64,000 nt of DNA, taken from the NCBI GenBank assembly GCA_902794155.1, contig CADBGN010000001.1, positions 1 through 64,000 on the forward strand, written 5' to 3'. The position numbers and the translations under genes were made by a program. The notes beneath the pieces were generated by a model. It was not told the origin of the DNA, ran no database searches, and was given only the letters and a program-made list of their open reading frames with translations. Position 1 is the first letter of the stretch; every line of letters begins with the position of its first letter. This document shows positions 52,892 through 62,344 of this stretch, piece by piece. Source of the DNA: an uncultured Bacteroidia bacterium (GTDB taxonomy: Bacteria > Bacteroidota > Bacteroidia > Bacteroidales > F082).

Positions 52892-53338
52892 ATGAAAAAA
52901 CCAATTGTCATAATAGCAACACTTAGTGTTGTATGTTCTTGCCTTGTGCTTTGTATGGTGGTTGGGATAAGGCGATATTATCAAGCTCCTGACGGACAGG
53001 TTTATGACGAAAAGACTTTTCAACGGCTTAATGACAGTTTGTTAGGAGAGCTGCCTCTAAGGAACATTGTGGATAATGATAAAGAATCCAAAAGGCTCTA
53101 TATGCGTTACATGGACTTTTGGGGCAAAAGCCATTCGCCTGAGTGGTCATACTCTGATAGCGATTCGATGGATTACTACATGGACAAAATGAAGGCTGTG
53201 AAAGCAGAGAAGATGATAGGTTTGGATTCTGTGGCAAGATGGAGGCTACACATGTATTATTTGGACGAGCAATCAGAATGGGTAGAGGAATGGTTTTGTA
53301 TGTCGGGCTACAAAGCGGCACCATTGTTAGTTTATTAA
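52892..53338 (+). CDS. small membrane-anchored protein of unknown function
   Basis: A 148-residue protein with an N-terminal membrane helix or uncleaved signal (about 3-25, KPIVIIATLSVVCSCLVLCMVVG) and a hydrophilic outer domain rich in Tyr, Asp and Met. ATG 52892 is preferred to GTG 52889. It lies about 110 bp after the first GTTATCAACA-type promoter. No family is recognised. Confidence 0.6.
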   Translation: MKKPIVIIATLSVVCSCLVLCMVVGIRRYYQAPDGQVYDEKTFQRLNDSLLGELPLRNIVDNDKESKRLYMRYMDFWGKSHSPEWSYSDSDSMDYYMDKMKAVKAEKMIGLDSVARWRLHMYYLDEQSEWVEEWFCMSGYKAAPLLVY

Positions 53339-53369
53339 GAATTGGGAACTTCGATAAAAGTTAAATGAA

Positions 53370-53996
53370 ATGAAAAGCAAATCATTACAAAACACTTTTA
53401 AAGCCGTTGCGCTTTTGGCTTCTTGGCTCACCCTGTCACCGCTCCTGCTCATTCTTGACGGGCGGTGGAAACTGCTGCCGAAATGGCTGCGCATTGTGCT
53501 GTTTGTGCTTTCGCCGATGATGCTTGTCATTATTGCTGCGGTTGCATTTCTGTGCTATGTCTATTATTGGGATCATTATTATCCTCGGCATCATTTTGTC
53601 AAGCCCAAAGTGGTAGAAAACATTATAGGTATGCAGTTGCCAAGATATAAGGTGATTGAATATGATAAAGACAGGAGGTCGTTCAACGGAGATTATTCTG
53701 ATGGCTTTACTTTGGAGTTCTGTAAGATGCCGGATGACGATTTCTATGATGAGCTGGACAAGCATTTTAGGCAGTATATCCCCACCAGGCAGCAGCTTGA
53801 CTCTATACCTGAAGATGTAACCTATATCTTCTCACCTAGAGCCGAAATCTTGGATTCCACGGTGTATTGTTTGGAACGCTGGTGGGGAAATGGAGTGGAA
53901 GCCCCAAAAGGCGAATCGGAAAGAGGTGATATCATTTATAGAATTAGAATTGAAAGGGGCTCAAAGACGTTCCATATTGGAGTGACGGCATGGTGA
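53370..53996 (+). CDS. membrane protein of unknown function
   Basis: A 208-residue protein with two hydrophobic segments (about 10-30 and 40-66, LRIVLFVLSPMMLVIIAAVAFLC) and a soluble domain of about 140 residues (VVENIIGMQLPRYKVIEYDKDRRSFNGDYSDGFTLEF). The layout resembles small Bacteroidales envelope proteins of unknown role. It is 31 bp after the previous gene, so probably in its operon. Confidence 0.6.
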   Translation: MKSKSLQNTFKAVALLASWLTLSPLLLILDGRWKLLPKWLRIVLFVLSPMMLVIIAAVAFLCYVYYWDHYYPRHHFVKPKVVENIIGMQLPRYKVIEYDKDRRSFNGDYSDGFTLEFCKMPDDDFYDELDKHFRQYIPTRQQLDSIPEDVTYIFSPRAEILDSTVYCLERWWGNGVEAPKGESERGDIIYRIRIERGSKTFHIGVTAW

Positions 53997-54080
53997 AGTA
54001 TTGATTGTACACGCATTATGCTGGTCTAAAGAACGGCGTGGGATGCACCCAAATGAAAACAACAGTTATTCTAAATTGAG

Positions 54081-54130
54081 AAAAGTCATCAACAATTATT
54101 GCAGAACTCTTTTCTATTGTGCTAACTTTT
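54081..54130 (+). promoter_or_regulatory. GTTATCAACA-type promoter module (copy 2, degenerate)
   Basis: AAAAGTCATCAACAATTATT, TTG at 54099-54101, 21 bp, TAACTTTT at 54123-54130. Upstream sequence back to about 54038 (GGATGCACCCAAATGAAAAC) also matches the copy at 55751. Confidence 0.5.
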
Positions 54131-54168
54131 CGAGTATGATAAAATCAGATAAATAAAACCCCAGAAAT

Positions 54169-55530
54169 ATGGAACAGGATTCACAACAATTCGATGATAT
54201 TGCTGCTAAACTGAAGAGTGAGCTATCTTTGCAGACCGACGAGGAATTCTATCGTAGTGCATTGAAAGAGAGCAACGATATTTATGAACATTTGCAAAAA
54301 GAGTATAAGAAGGGACTTGATGAAATTGAGCTTACTGAACATGATTTGGATTTGTTGGATTTTATCAAGGAACGACTTCCTGATTCTTTTTGGACTTTAA
54401 ACGATTTGAGTGAGAGGTATGTGTACACTAGCTTGGTGTCTTTGCAGAAGCATACTCATCCATTTGTCGATGACTTTGTAAAGGCACTTCGCAAAGGTGG
54501 ATGGGAGGGGGAAGAAAAGGATCCTTTTCCTGAGTTTGAGATTGAAGAACCTAGTGTTGAATACAATGATAAGAAGGGAGAGGATGATAGGGATATTGAT
54601 TCTGTAATAAGAACAATTGAGGTTTTGCAAAAAGGAATATCTCTTGTAAATATCGAAGATATTTTGCTAGAACTTTTTTTGAATCAAAGTCATCAAAACC
54701 AAATAAAAATCATTAGGTATGTTTTATCTAACGATATGACAGAATACACACCCATGTGGAACCGTATTTTGTCAGAGTTTTGGTGGGATGATGAAGTCAA
54801 ACCTGATTTGGAAAAATGGTGGAGTATAAAAGAAGCAGCCCATGTTGTTGTCAAACGTTTTCCGTACGATTATGTTTTGGAACATCGGTTTGAGTTAGGT
54901 CAACATGCATATTCTTCGGTGTGCGATTTGCTTGCTAGAGAAAAGGGATTTTATATAGACAAATCGAGATTGAAGCGCTTTGAGTATTTGCAAATTTTAG
55001 CCAATAATCATATTCATATTGATGATGAAGAAGCGGACAGTTTGCTTTTCGATCATATTATGATTTGGCTGTGTGAAATGCAAAGAAAGGTTAATGAAGA
55101 AGAATCAGTTGATTGGAGAGAATATAGTAGGGTTACTCCTTGGAGAGAATATAGTAAGGTTATTCCTCGTGGTATCGATTATCTAGATCGTCAATCGATA
55201 TTATTGTATTGGTTTAGCTACAAACCATCATTGTATGAAGTGCCTTGGGTGGGAAGGTATGCGACGAATCTTTGTTTCACTGGCAATACCAACACAGTGG
55301 CTAAACTCATAGTTTGGAACCAATTTTTACGTTCTAACTTGCAAAGTTATTTAGAGGAGAACGAAGAAGGGACAATAAAGTTGGAGCGAGTGGCAGAAGA
55401 ACTTGATGACAATATAGATAGAAATTGGAGACGTTTTATCGAGCTTGCCATAGAAACATGCCCGGTAGAAAAGGCGACAATAGAAGATTGGTTTATGCCA
55501 GATGAAGACGATGAATTACAACTAGAATAA
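54169..55530 (+). CDS. large acidic cytosolic protein of unknown function
   Basis: A 453-residue soluble protein that I do not recognise. It is rich in Glu, Asp, Trp and Leu, largely helical, with no nucleotide, nuclease or membrane motif. A 27-bp tandem duplication (55114-55140 and 55141-55167) encodes WREYSRVTP followed by WREYSKVIP, evidence of recent internal change. It has its own promoter of the GTTATCAACA type. Its place between the envelope operon and the defence island suggests accessory cargo. Confidence 0.6.
   Translation: MEQDSQQFDDIAAKLKSELSLQTDEEFYRSALKESNDIYEHLQKEYKKGLDEIELTEHDLDLLDFIKERLPDSFWTLNDLSERYVYTSLVSLQKHTHPFVDDFVKALRKGGWEGEEKDPFPEFEIEEPSVEYNDKKGEDDRDIDSVIRTIEVLQKGISLVNIEDILLELFLNQSHQNQIKIIRYVLSNDMTEYTPMWNRILSEFWWDDEVKPDLEKWWSIKEAAHVVVKRFPYDYVLEHRFELGQHAYSSVCDLLAREKGFYIDKSRLKRFEYLQILANNHIHIDDEEADSLLFDHIMIWLCEMQRKVNEEESVDWREYSRVTPWREYSKVIPRGIDYLDRQSILLYWFSYKPSLYEVPWVGRYATNLCFTGNTNTVAKLIVWNQFLRSNLQSYLEENEEGTIKLERVAEELDDNIDRNWRRFIELAIETCPVEKATIEDWFMPDEDDELQLE
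55114..55167 (+). repeat. 27-bp tandem duplication inside the 54169 gene
   Basis: Two adjacent 27-bp units starting TGGAGAGAATATAGTA that differ at two positions and keep the frame. Confidence 0.85.
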
Positions 55531-55543
55531 CGAAAATAATAGT

Positions 55544-55648
55544 ATGTTTGTTGGTAGTAAAATAAAACTGATAAATGACCTATTGTTATGGAAGAGCGCC
55601 ATTGATGACTATATGGAAGGGCATGACAACGATGAAAATATTGGATGA
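55544..55648 (+). CDS. possible 34-residue small protein or gene remnant
   Basis: A short frame (MFVGSKIKLINDLLLWKSA...) 13 bp after the 54169 gene and before a terminator. Composition is like a normal soluble protein and the terminator placement fits co-transcription, but nothing else supports it. Confidence 0.3.
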   Translation: MFVGSKIKLINDLLLWKSAIDDYMEGHDNDENIG

Positions 55649-55689
55649 GCCTCCATAAGTTTGAAGTGGTGGACGATTGAGGCGATAGA

Positions 55690-55720
55690 AAACGGACGTA
55701 AAGTCCGTTTTTCTTTTTTT
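55690..55720 (+). terminator. terminator after the 54169 unit
   Basis: AAACGGAC (55690-55697) with GTCCGTTT (55703-55710), loop GTAAA, then a T-rich tract. Closely related to the terminator at 28416-28450. Confidence 0.85.
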
Positions 55721-55792
55721 TCGATACGATGGGATTGCATGAACAATGAAGGATGCGCCCAGACGAAAACAATAGGAAACGATGAAGTTGAT

Positions 55793-55842
55793 AAAAGTTA
55801 TCAACACCTCTTGCGAAACACAGAATTTCTTCCTTAACTTTG
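55793..55842 (+). promoter_or_regulatory. GTTATCAACA-type promoter module (copy 3)
   Basis: AAAAGTTATCAACACC, TTG at 55811-55813, 21 bp, TAACTTTG at 55835-55842, then AAGGT as in copy 1. Confidence 0.6.
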
Positions 55843-55908
55843 CAAGGTCGCTGTACCTGTATCACGCTGAAAGGTCTACCGAAGCTTAGTTTATTAAATC
55901 AAGTAATT

Positions 55909-56136
55909 ATGTCACCGTCACCCACCAAACCATATACAATTGCATTTGTAATCAGCTTTATTGTCGGACAAGTATTAGTGTTTTCCGGATACAAAATAAC
56001 AGGGATTGCTTTGTGTATAATTATGTTTATTATTTGGTTTATTATTTGGGGTTGGAAAACAGATTTATTTCATCCTGATGAGTTTGATGAGTTCAACGCT
56101 GGCTCTTGTAAAGATGATTCGAATAATGATGATTGA
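55909..56136 (+). CDS. small two-helix membrane protein
   Basis: A 75-residue protein with two membrane helices (about 8-27, YTIAFVISFIVGQVLVF, and 31-52, ITGIALCIIMFIIWFIIWGW) and an acidic tail (FHPDEFDEFNAGSCKDDSN). Its own promoter of the GTTATCAACA type lies upstream. The 3' end overlaps the methyltransferase remnant. Function unknown. Confidence 0.6.
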   Translation: MSPSPTKPYTIAFVISFIVGQVLVFSGYKITGIALCIIMFIIWFIIWGWKTDLFHPDEFDEFNAGSCKDDSNNDD

Positions 56137-56545
56137 TATCAAGGGTCATCTGAAAGCCGAGGGCCTCCGCTGGGAGATTACCCGCCGTGTTGCCGAGCTA
56201 ACCTACTTCAACCACGACCTTGACGGCTGGGCGGAAGAACTATACGACGAGTTGACGGACGAGCAGCAGCTGGAGCTTCCGCAGTTGGGCGAGAAGAAGC
56301 CTTTCATCTATGACCCAGAGCGCCGTGCCGTGCTGCAAGCCGAGCTGGATGCCATCATTGGCCACCTCTACGGCCTCAACACAGAGGACATGCGCTATAT
56401 CCTCGACCCGGAGGATGTTTGTGGCCCCGGCTGCATCAACGAGACGTTCCGCGTGCTGAAGAGCAACGAGATACGTCAGTATGGCGAGTATCGGACGAAA
56501 CGGCTGGTTATGGAGGCTTGGGAGAGGATGGGGTATGATGATTAA
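56126..56545 (+). pseudogene. C-terminal remnant of a large DNA methyltransferase (type IIG/PglX-like)
   Basis: About 139 codons matching only the tail of large N6-adenine methyltransferases: RRAVLQAELDAIIGHLYGLNTEDMRYILDPEDV and SNEIRQYGEYRTKRLVMEAWERM, in pieces. The AdoMet and NPPY motifs of a working enzyme would lie upstream and are absent; that space is filled by the small membrane protein gene. It is distinctly richer in G/C than its neighbours, as expected for a fragment left by insertion or recombination. It may still be translated because its ATGs overlap the upstream stop. Confidence 0.75.
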
Positions 56546-56562
56546 ACATAAAACTCAAAAAT

Positions 56563-58254
56563 ATGAATTTCACTCAGACAACAATTAAAGGATTATTTGA
56601 CAACAGTATTCAATTCACAATCCCAATCTATCAGCGGGCATATTCGTGGCAGAGGGAAAACTGGAGTGTGTTTTTGAAAGACCTTGTAGAACAAATAGAT
56701 CATGAAAACGAGTATTCTTATGGCAATCTGTTGTTAGAAACAATTAAAAAGGATTCGGATTATGATATTATCGACGGCCAGCAAAGATTAACAACAATCA
56801 TTATCTTTATGAGAGCCATGTATAATGTTCTTTCCAGTAAATCAAATGTAGACATGGATACTCTTGATGAAATCGCCGAATTTTTCTTTAAGAAGAAAGG
56901 AAGGATTAAACTGCGCCCGGTTGATAACGATAGAGCCTGCTTTGACACGATAATTGTGGATAACACTAATTATGCTATTGCAAGTGCCTCACAAAAAAGT
57001 ATTGCAGAAGCGAAAGACTTTTTTGTTAAGGAATTGGAGAAGCTTGAACCAGAGCAGTTGATGAAAATAAAAGATATCGTTTTTGATAGCAATGTGAACC
57101 GAATAGAACTTCAAGGCAAGAAAGAGGCTGCATTGATGTTTGAACTTCAAAACAACCGAGGGCGTGATTTAACCAACATGGAAAAACTGAAATCATATTT
57201 TATGTATCAGATGTACGTGAACAGCCCAGCGGAACAGACTGATATGAATGTTGAGAATATATCCAATCACTTTAAGGAAATCTATAAATCAGTATATGAC
57301 ATCAAAGGTCTAGACGAGGATAGTATTTTGATATATCATTGTTTTGCATTTTTAAACTGTTCTTTCTATTACAGAAATCTGGACAACATAAAAAAGGAGC
57401 TGGCTGAAAGTGAAGATAAGGTAGAATGGATTAACAACTTCACCAGAGAACTGGCTACAACATTTGCTAATCTTAAGACCCTTCAGAATAACAAATGCCA
57501 CTATTACACAAAACTATGCAAAGTACGTAGTAGGGATAGTTTCCCAGCTTTCGTGTATCCATTTATTATCAAAGGATATAAGTACTATAGCAAGGATGAG
57601 ACAAAGTTGGATCAGTTGTTTCACATACTTGAGATTTTAGCATTTAGATATCATTTGATAAATAGCAGGGCTGATATAAATAGCCGACTTACAGATGCCC
57701 TGCGTAATTTTGACGGAGATTTAGACAAATTGAAAACTAGTATACAAAACAAACTGAACGAGACCTGGTATTGGGGAGATGATAGAATAAAGGAAGTGCT
57801 ATCGGGATGGATGTATGAAAATCAAGCCCTTCATTATATTCTATGGGAATATGAAGAGTTTATTATGAGAAAAGGCTATACCATAGGTACCATTGAAATC
57901 GAAAATGAACAGATTGAGCACATTTCACCAAGAACTCCTACAGACGGCTCACCGCTAGAAGCTGGGTATGATGTTGATGAAAACAATCAATATAGCGAGG
58001 ATTTTGTATCAAAATACTTAAATTGCATCGGTAATCTTATGCTTATTTCAGGCTCTCATAATGCTTCGATTGGTAACAAGCCCTTTTTAGAAAAACTAGA
58101 TTCGTATAATATGAATCCATTGTTAAATCAACAAGCAGAAATAAAGACTTTTTTGATTGACAATAAAATTGAATGGAAGCAAGAAAGCATTTTGAAACGT
58201 CGTCAAGCCATTTTGGATTTTGCGTTTAAGCGTTGGGGGTTTGACAGCATATAA
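56563..58254 (+). CDS. GmrSD-like DUF262/DUF1524 protein
   Basis: A 563-residue protein of the GmrSD type. The N-terminal DUF262 (ParB-like) domain shows FTIPIYQRAYSW near 18-28 and YDIIDGQQRLTTI near 67-79, the putative nucleotide-hydrolysing site. The C-terminal DUF1524 domain contains IEHISPRTPTDG and, further on, LNCIGNLMLISGSHNASIGNKPF, an HNH-like nuclease core. Family members with both domains are type IV restriction enzymes that attack glucosylated or otherwise modified phage DNA. A fused, full-length single polypeptide is seen here. It lies 17 bp after the methyltransferase remnant and upstream of the Gabija-like pair. Confidence 0.85.
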   Translation: MNFTQTTIKGLFDNSIQFTIPIYQRAYSWQRENWSVFLKDLVEQIDHENEYSYGNLLLETIKKDSDYDIIDGQQRLTTIIIFMRAMYNVLSSKSNVDMDTLDEIAEFFFKKKGRIKLRPVDNDRACFDTIIVDNTNYAIASASQKSIAEAKDFFVKELEKLEPEQLMKIKDIVFDSNVNRIELQGKKEAALMFELQNNRGRDLTNMEKLKSYFMYQMYVNSPAEQTDMNVENISNHFKEIYKSVYDIKGLDEDSILIYHCFAFLNCSFYYRNLDNIKKELAESEDKVEWINNFTRELATTFANLKTLQNNKCHYYTKLCKVRSRDSFPAFVYPFIIKGYKYYSKDETKLDQLFHILEILAFRYHLINSRADINSRLTDALRNFDGDLDKLKTSIQNKLNETWYWGDDRIKEVLSGWMYENQALHYILWEYEEFIMRKGYTIGTIEIENEQIEHISPRTPTDGSPLEAGYDVDENNQYSEDFVSKYLNCIGNLMLISGSHNASIGNKPFLEKLDSYNMNPLLNQQAEIKTFLIDNKIEWKQESILKRRQAILDFAFKRWGFDSI

Positions 58255-58352
58255 TCATGTTTTCGACTAAGTAGCAGAGAAGTATTGAGATACATTGTAT
58301 TTTTATAACTAAATTGAAGTTGTTTCTATGGCCAATAAGTAAAACAGATTTT

Positions 58353-60401
58353 ATGTACATCAAGAAAATAATAATATCAGGATTTAGGAACTTCAAAGAA
58401 GTATCTATCCCTTTCCATGAAGGAGTGAATGCCATAATAGGCCATAATAACACTGGCAAAAGCAATCTGCTTCGTGCAATTGCCTTAGTGATCGGTTATA
58501 ATGAAAGCCGTAGCTTACGCACCAACGATTTGTTCTATGAAACAGATATAGATATCCTAAAACAGCAGTCACCAAGAATCAAGATAACCCTTGTGCTACA
58601 TAGAAGCAAAGATGAGCCATTGGAATCAGCTGAAATGGCATTGTTCTCCGGTTTGATGACAGACCCTGCCCTAAGCGAAGAAGCGCAACTGAGGTACGAA
58701 TTTAAACTTATGGAGGGGCAAGAGGATAATTATAAGGCAGATGTGGCTGAGGCGACAACAGCCAAAGAAATCTGGAAAATTATAGACCATGATTATTTCA
58801 GATTGTATAAGAGTTATCGTTCAGGAGGGAATGCCGCTGCTGAAAACAAGGAAGTCTACAAGGTGTTGGCACAGATAGATTTCCAATTCTTAGATGCTAT
58901 ACGAGATGTTAGCCATGATTTATATGCAGGGTACAACCCACTTCTTAGGGATGTGTTGAACTTCTTTATTGATTATTCCATTAAAAATGATGACACAAAG
59001 ACAGAAGAAGAAAAAAAGGAGGAGTTGAAGAGCCTGAGAGACTCGTTTATTCAGCAATCTGGCCCTTTGATGCAGACACTTCAGAACAGATTACAGGACG
59101 GCAAGAATGTTTTTCTGAAGTATGCTGTTGATACAGGGGCTACTTTTAATGATGCGATGCCTGACTTTGATGGTGAGGTAACGGAGAATGAAATGTTTGC
59201 CGTATTGAGGATGATAATAAAGTACGCTGCTGGAATAGAAATACCAGCCACCTATAACGGGTTGGGGTATAACAATCTCATATATATGTCCCTTCTGCTT
59301 GCAAAAATGCAGGCGGATAGTAGCATTACCTATTTGAAGCGAAATGCAAAAGTGATGTCATTCCTTGCCATAGAGGAATGCGAGGCACATTTGCATCCGG
59401 CCATGCAGTATAAGTTCTTGCAATTCTTACAGGATAACAATACGAAGGGGCATGTGCGCCAAATATTCATCACCTCTCATTCAACACAAATTGCCTCAGC
59501 AGTCAAATTGGATGACTTGATTTGTTTGACCACATCAGAATTAGGCAAGATTGACGTGGGTTATCCTCGTGTTGTTTTTAACATGCAAGATGCAGGCGAT
59601 GTGGCTTCCAAACAATATGTGCAAAGGTTCTTGGATGCAACAAAGGCTGATATGTTTTTTGCGAACAAACTGATATTTGTGGAAGGGATTGCTGAAGAAT
59701 TGTTGTTACCTGTGTTTGCCAGGTATTTGGGCATGAATCTTACAGATGAGCATGTACTTGTGGTAAACATGGGTGGCCGTTATTTCAGTCACTTTTTAAA
59801 ACTATTCGATACAAGAAATCCGAACGCCATAAACAAAAAGATAGTCTGTCTTACTGACATTGATCCAAGTCGGAAAAAGAAGGCTATGAACGAAGAATAT
59901 GAGTTTTGTTATCCATACGAATATAACAAGGATACAGCAAGTTACGATTATAAGCATCATGCAGATGCCGAAATAGGTCAATATATAAATCATCCCAATA
60001 TTAGGTTTTACAGACAAGATGTCGCTTATGGCAAAACTTTGGAATATGACTTGATGAGGGAGAATTCCAATTGTGAATTGCTGCTTACGGATTCTGTGGC
60101 CAATCGTGCAGAAATAAAAGCCATGATGGCAGAAGCCAGTGCGGCTGGAATGATGGCAAAAATGAAGCAAAGTGATGCCAACACCCGAATTAAAGCATCT
60201 GTTGACCAGTCTGGATGGAATGAAGATGAAAAACGGAAGGCTTTGCTGGCTTCACGTTATCTTAATTCCGTGTCAAAAGGCAGAAATGCATTAGAGCTGA
60301 ATGTTGCCCTTATGGGCAATCTGGAAAAACCTGTAGCGGACAGGAAAGAATTCCATGTCCCTCAATATATCGTAGACGCATTAACATGGCTGTTGTCATA
60401 A
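58353..60401 (+). CDS. OLD-family ATPase-nuclease (Gabija GajA-like)
   Basis: A 682-residue protein: ATPase head with FRNFKEVSIPF at the start, Walker A GHNNTGKS (30-37), FLAIEECEAHLHP as Walker B region and FITSHSTQIAS as H-loop, followed by a TOPRIM nuclease domain (LIFVEGIAEELLLPVF with the catalytic Glu, then CLTDIDPSRKK with the Asp-x-Asp). This is the class 2 OLD layout, which with a UvrD-like partner is the Gabija phage-defence system. The start is taken at MYIKKI, where the family begins. It overlaps the helicase gene by 16 bp, as is usual for gajA-gajB. It is longer than the Bacillus GajA (about 580 residues), so classification is by architecture. Confidence 0.85.
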   Translation: MYIKKIIISGFRNFKEVSIPFHEGVNAIIGHNNTGKSNLLRAIALVIGYNESRSLRTNDLFYETDIDILKQQSPRIKITLVLHRSKDEPLESAEMALFSGLMTDPALSEEAQLRYEFKLMEGQEDNYKADVAEATTAKEIWKIIDHDYFRLYKSYRSGGNAAAENKEVYKVLAQIDFQFLDAIRDVSHDLYAGYNPLLRDVLNFFIDYSIKNDDTKTEEEKKEELKSLRDSFIQQSGPLMQTLQNRLQDGKNVFLKYAVDTGATFNDAMPDFDGEVTENEMFAVLRMIIKYAAGIEIPATYNGLGYNNLIYMSLLLAKMQADSSITYLKRNAKVMSFLAIEECEAHLHPAMQYKFLQFLQDNNTKGHVRQIFITSHSTQIASAVKLDDLICLTTSELGKIDVGYPRVVFNMQDAGDVASKQYVQRFLDATKADMFFANKLIFVEGIAEELLLPVFARYLGMNLTDEHVLVVNMGGRYFSHFLKLFDTRNPNAINKKIVCLTDIDPSRKKKAMNEEYEFCYPYEYNKDTASYDYKHHADAEIGQYINHPNIRFYRQDVAYGKTLEYDLMRENSNCELLLTDSVANRAEIKAMMAEASAAGMMAKMKQSDANTRIKASVDQSGWNEDEKRKALLASRYLNSVSKGRNALELNVALMGNLEKPVADRKEFHVPQYIVDALTWLLS

Positions 60402-62053
60402 CATCAGAACAAACTATTCCTATTGACGAGCCTTTTAAGGTGAGTGCTGGACCAGGAGCAGGTAAAACACATTGGCTGATAAGCCATATCAAAAATGTGG
60501 TTTCCAACTCCCATAAACTTGATGTTGTGAAAAAGATAGCTTGCATCACCTATACCAATGTGGGTGCCGACACTATTGTTTCTCGATTGGATATTGGAAA
60601 TGATGTTGTTGATGTTTGCACAATTCACAGTTTTCTGTATGCCAACGTGGTAAAACCATATATACATCTCGTGGCAGATGAATTAGGCATCAAACAAGAG
60701 GATTTGGTTGTTATAGATGATTCAAATTTCATGTCAGAAGGCATAGCTGCTCAGTTACTTGTTAGGATGAAGAGGCAATGGCTTGACCCAAAGATTTACT
60801 TAAAAGGGCTGGAGAATGCGCACTGGCATTATGACAATCATCAGTACACGCACTATAAACCGAAACATCCTCAGGCATATTCAACAAAACAAGGAAAACG
60901 ATTTGTGGGGAATGCTTGGTATATGGAGTTTAAAACTTGGTTATGGGGCGGAGGTTTTGTGTCGTTTGAAGATATTCTTTATTTGTCATTTGTTCTACTA
61001 TCACGTTATCCAAATATCTATAATCTCATAAAAGCAAAATATCCATACGTATTTGTGGATGAGTTTCAAGATACCGTTCCTTTTGTGGTAGACTTTTTGG
61101 ATGAATTAGGCAAAAGAGGTGTTACTATTGGGGTGGTAGGTGATAAAGCTCAATCTATTTATGATTTTCTAGGAGCAACAGTACAACAATTCGATCGTTT
61201 TACAGTCCTTGGAATGAAAGATTATGAGATAAGAGGTAACAGACGAAGTACAAAACAAATCATTGAACTGTTGAATGTCATTCGGACAGACTTTGCTCAA
61301 AATTGGTTAAACGGCATGGAAGGAATGAAACCTGTATTGATGGTGGGCGACATGCTTGACTGTTATCAGAAAAGCATTGAGATTAGCGGTTCTGACGAAA
61401 TTCAGTCGCTGGCCTATCCTAACATTCTTGCCAACTCTATGCGACGAAAAAACGGAGCGAGGGTTGTGGAAAAGATTCTTGAAATGGACTTTGATAGTAA
61501 CCTAAGCCGTCAAATGTATGTGAAAACCTTGCTGAAAGCTGTTGAATACACAAAGATGAATGATTTGCGAAATGCCTGGCACCAACTGGACATTATTGAC
61601 AGAGACAGGACAAAAACGATTGTCATGTTGCGGCTTTTATTGGAAAGCTACAATCGTTATAAAGATGGGACAATGATGGATTTCTTTCAAATTTTGACTA
61701 CTGATCTACAACTTAATTTGCAAGGATTTAAGACCAGTACAGCAAATAAGTCGTTTTATGAAACGCACACTTATGCAGATACAGCTTTAGGAGTGAAAAG
61801 CGGAGATTCTGATGACAAGCATAAAACCATACACAAGTCTAAAGGTGAAGAGTTTGATAATGTGTTTGTCATTTTACAAGATGAAAATGATTTGGGATTT
61901 CTTGTAGCTCCCGATTTGTACAATAATAATGCTCATCGTGTGTATTATGTTGCAGCAAGCCGCGCAAAACAACGATTATTTATAAATGTACCCAATCTTA
62001 GTAATGAGAATCGTATAAAGCTTGAAGGTATACCATCTTTAGAAATTCCATAG
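60386..62053 (+). CDS. UvrD/PcrA-like helicase (Gabija GajB-like)
   Basis: A 555-residue superfamily 1 helicase: Walker A AGPGAGKTHW (21-30), ITYTNVGADTIVSRL as motif Ia, VFVDEFQDT as motif II, VGDKAQSIYDFLGA as motif III, IRGNRRSTKQI as motif IV, HKSKGEEFDNVFV as motif V and YYVAASRAKQRLF as motif VI. All are present, so it should be active. Paired with the overlapping OLD-type nuclease gene it fits GajB, which senses DNA ends and nucleotide depletion. A DNA-repair role is possible but less likely in this context. Confidence 0.85.
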   Translation: MAVVITSEQTIPIDEPFKVSAGPGAGKTHWLISHIKNVVSNSHKLDVVKKIACITYTNVGADTIVSRLDIGNDVVDVCTIHSFLYANVVKPYIHLVADELGIKQEDLVVIDDSNFMSEGIAAQLLVRMKRQWLDPKIYLKGLENAHWHYDNHQYTHYKPKHPQAYSTKQGKRFVGNAWYMEFKTWLWGGGFVSFEDILYLSFVLLSRYPNIYNLIKAKYPYVFVDEFQDTVPFVVDFLDELGKRGVTIGVVGDKAQSIYDFLGATVQQFDRFTVLGMKDYEIRGNRRSTKQIIELLNVIRTDFAQNWLNGMEGMKPVLMVGDMLDCYQKSIEISGSDEIQSLAYPNILANSMRRKNGARVVEKILEMDFDSNLSRQMYVKTLLKAVEYTKMNDLRNAWHQLDIIDRDRTKTIVMLRLLLESYNRYKDGTMMDFFQILTTDLQLNLQGFKTSTANKSFYETHTYADTALGVKSGDSDDKHKTIHKSKGEEFDNVFVILQDENDLGFLVAPDLYNNNAHRVYYVAASRAKQRLFINVPNLSNENRIKLEGIPSLEIP

Positions 62054-62157
62054 AGAAGACTGGTATATTTTGAGGTTTGACTATCATAGAGCCGAAATGA
62101 GTTCGTGCTATCGTTATTCGTACTTACGTGCTTACGAAAGGGAACCCCCTGACCCCA

Positions 62158-62337
62158 TTAGAAGGGGGAAAAGGCAACCTTCTCTAAGAGGGGGACGAGG
62201 TGTTTGGCTGTGAAGTCTTGGATGTATTTGACAAGCTCAGGTGTGTCGACGATTTCGATGTCATCGGCGAGGCGATTGAAAAAATATTTACTTTTGTTGT
62301 CGATAATTTGAAGTTGCGCCCGACACGTATTTAGGGA
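62158..62337 (-). pseudogene. possible C-terminal coding remnant
   Basis: On the minus strand an open stretch of about 60 codons with no start reads QIIDNKSKYFFNRLADD, then IEIVDTPELVKYIQDF and TAKHLVPL. Codon use looks like real Bacteroidales coding, and the pattern recalls the end of WYL-type regulators, but it is too short to assign. It may be what is left of a gene displaced when the defence island arrived. Confidence 0.35.
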
Positions 62338-62344
62338 TAAGACG

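Noticed and set aside
52826..53023. Minus-strand frame opposite the start of the 52892 gene
   Set aside because: Shadow of the signal-anchor region; no independent support.
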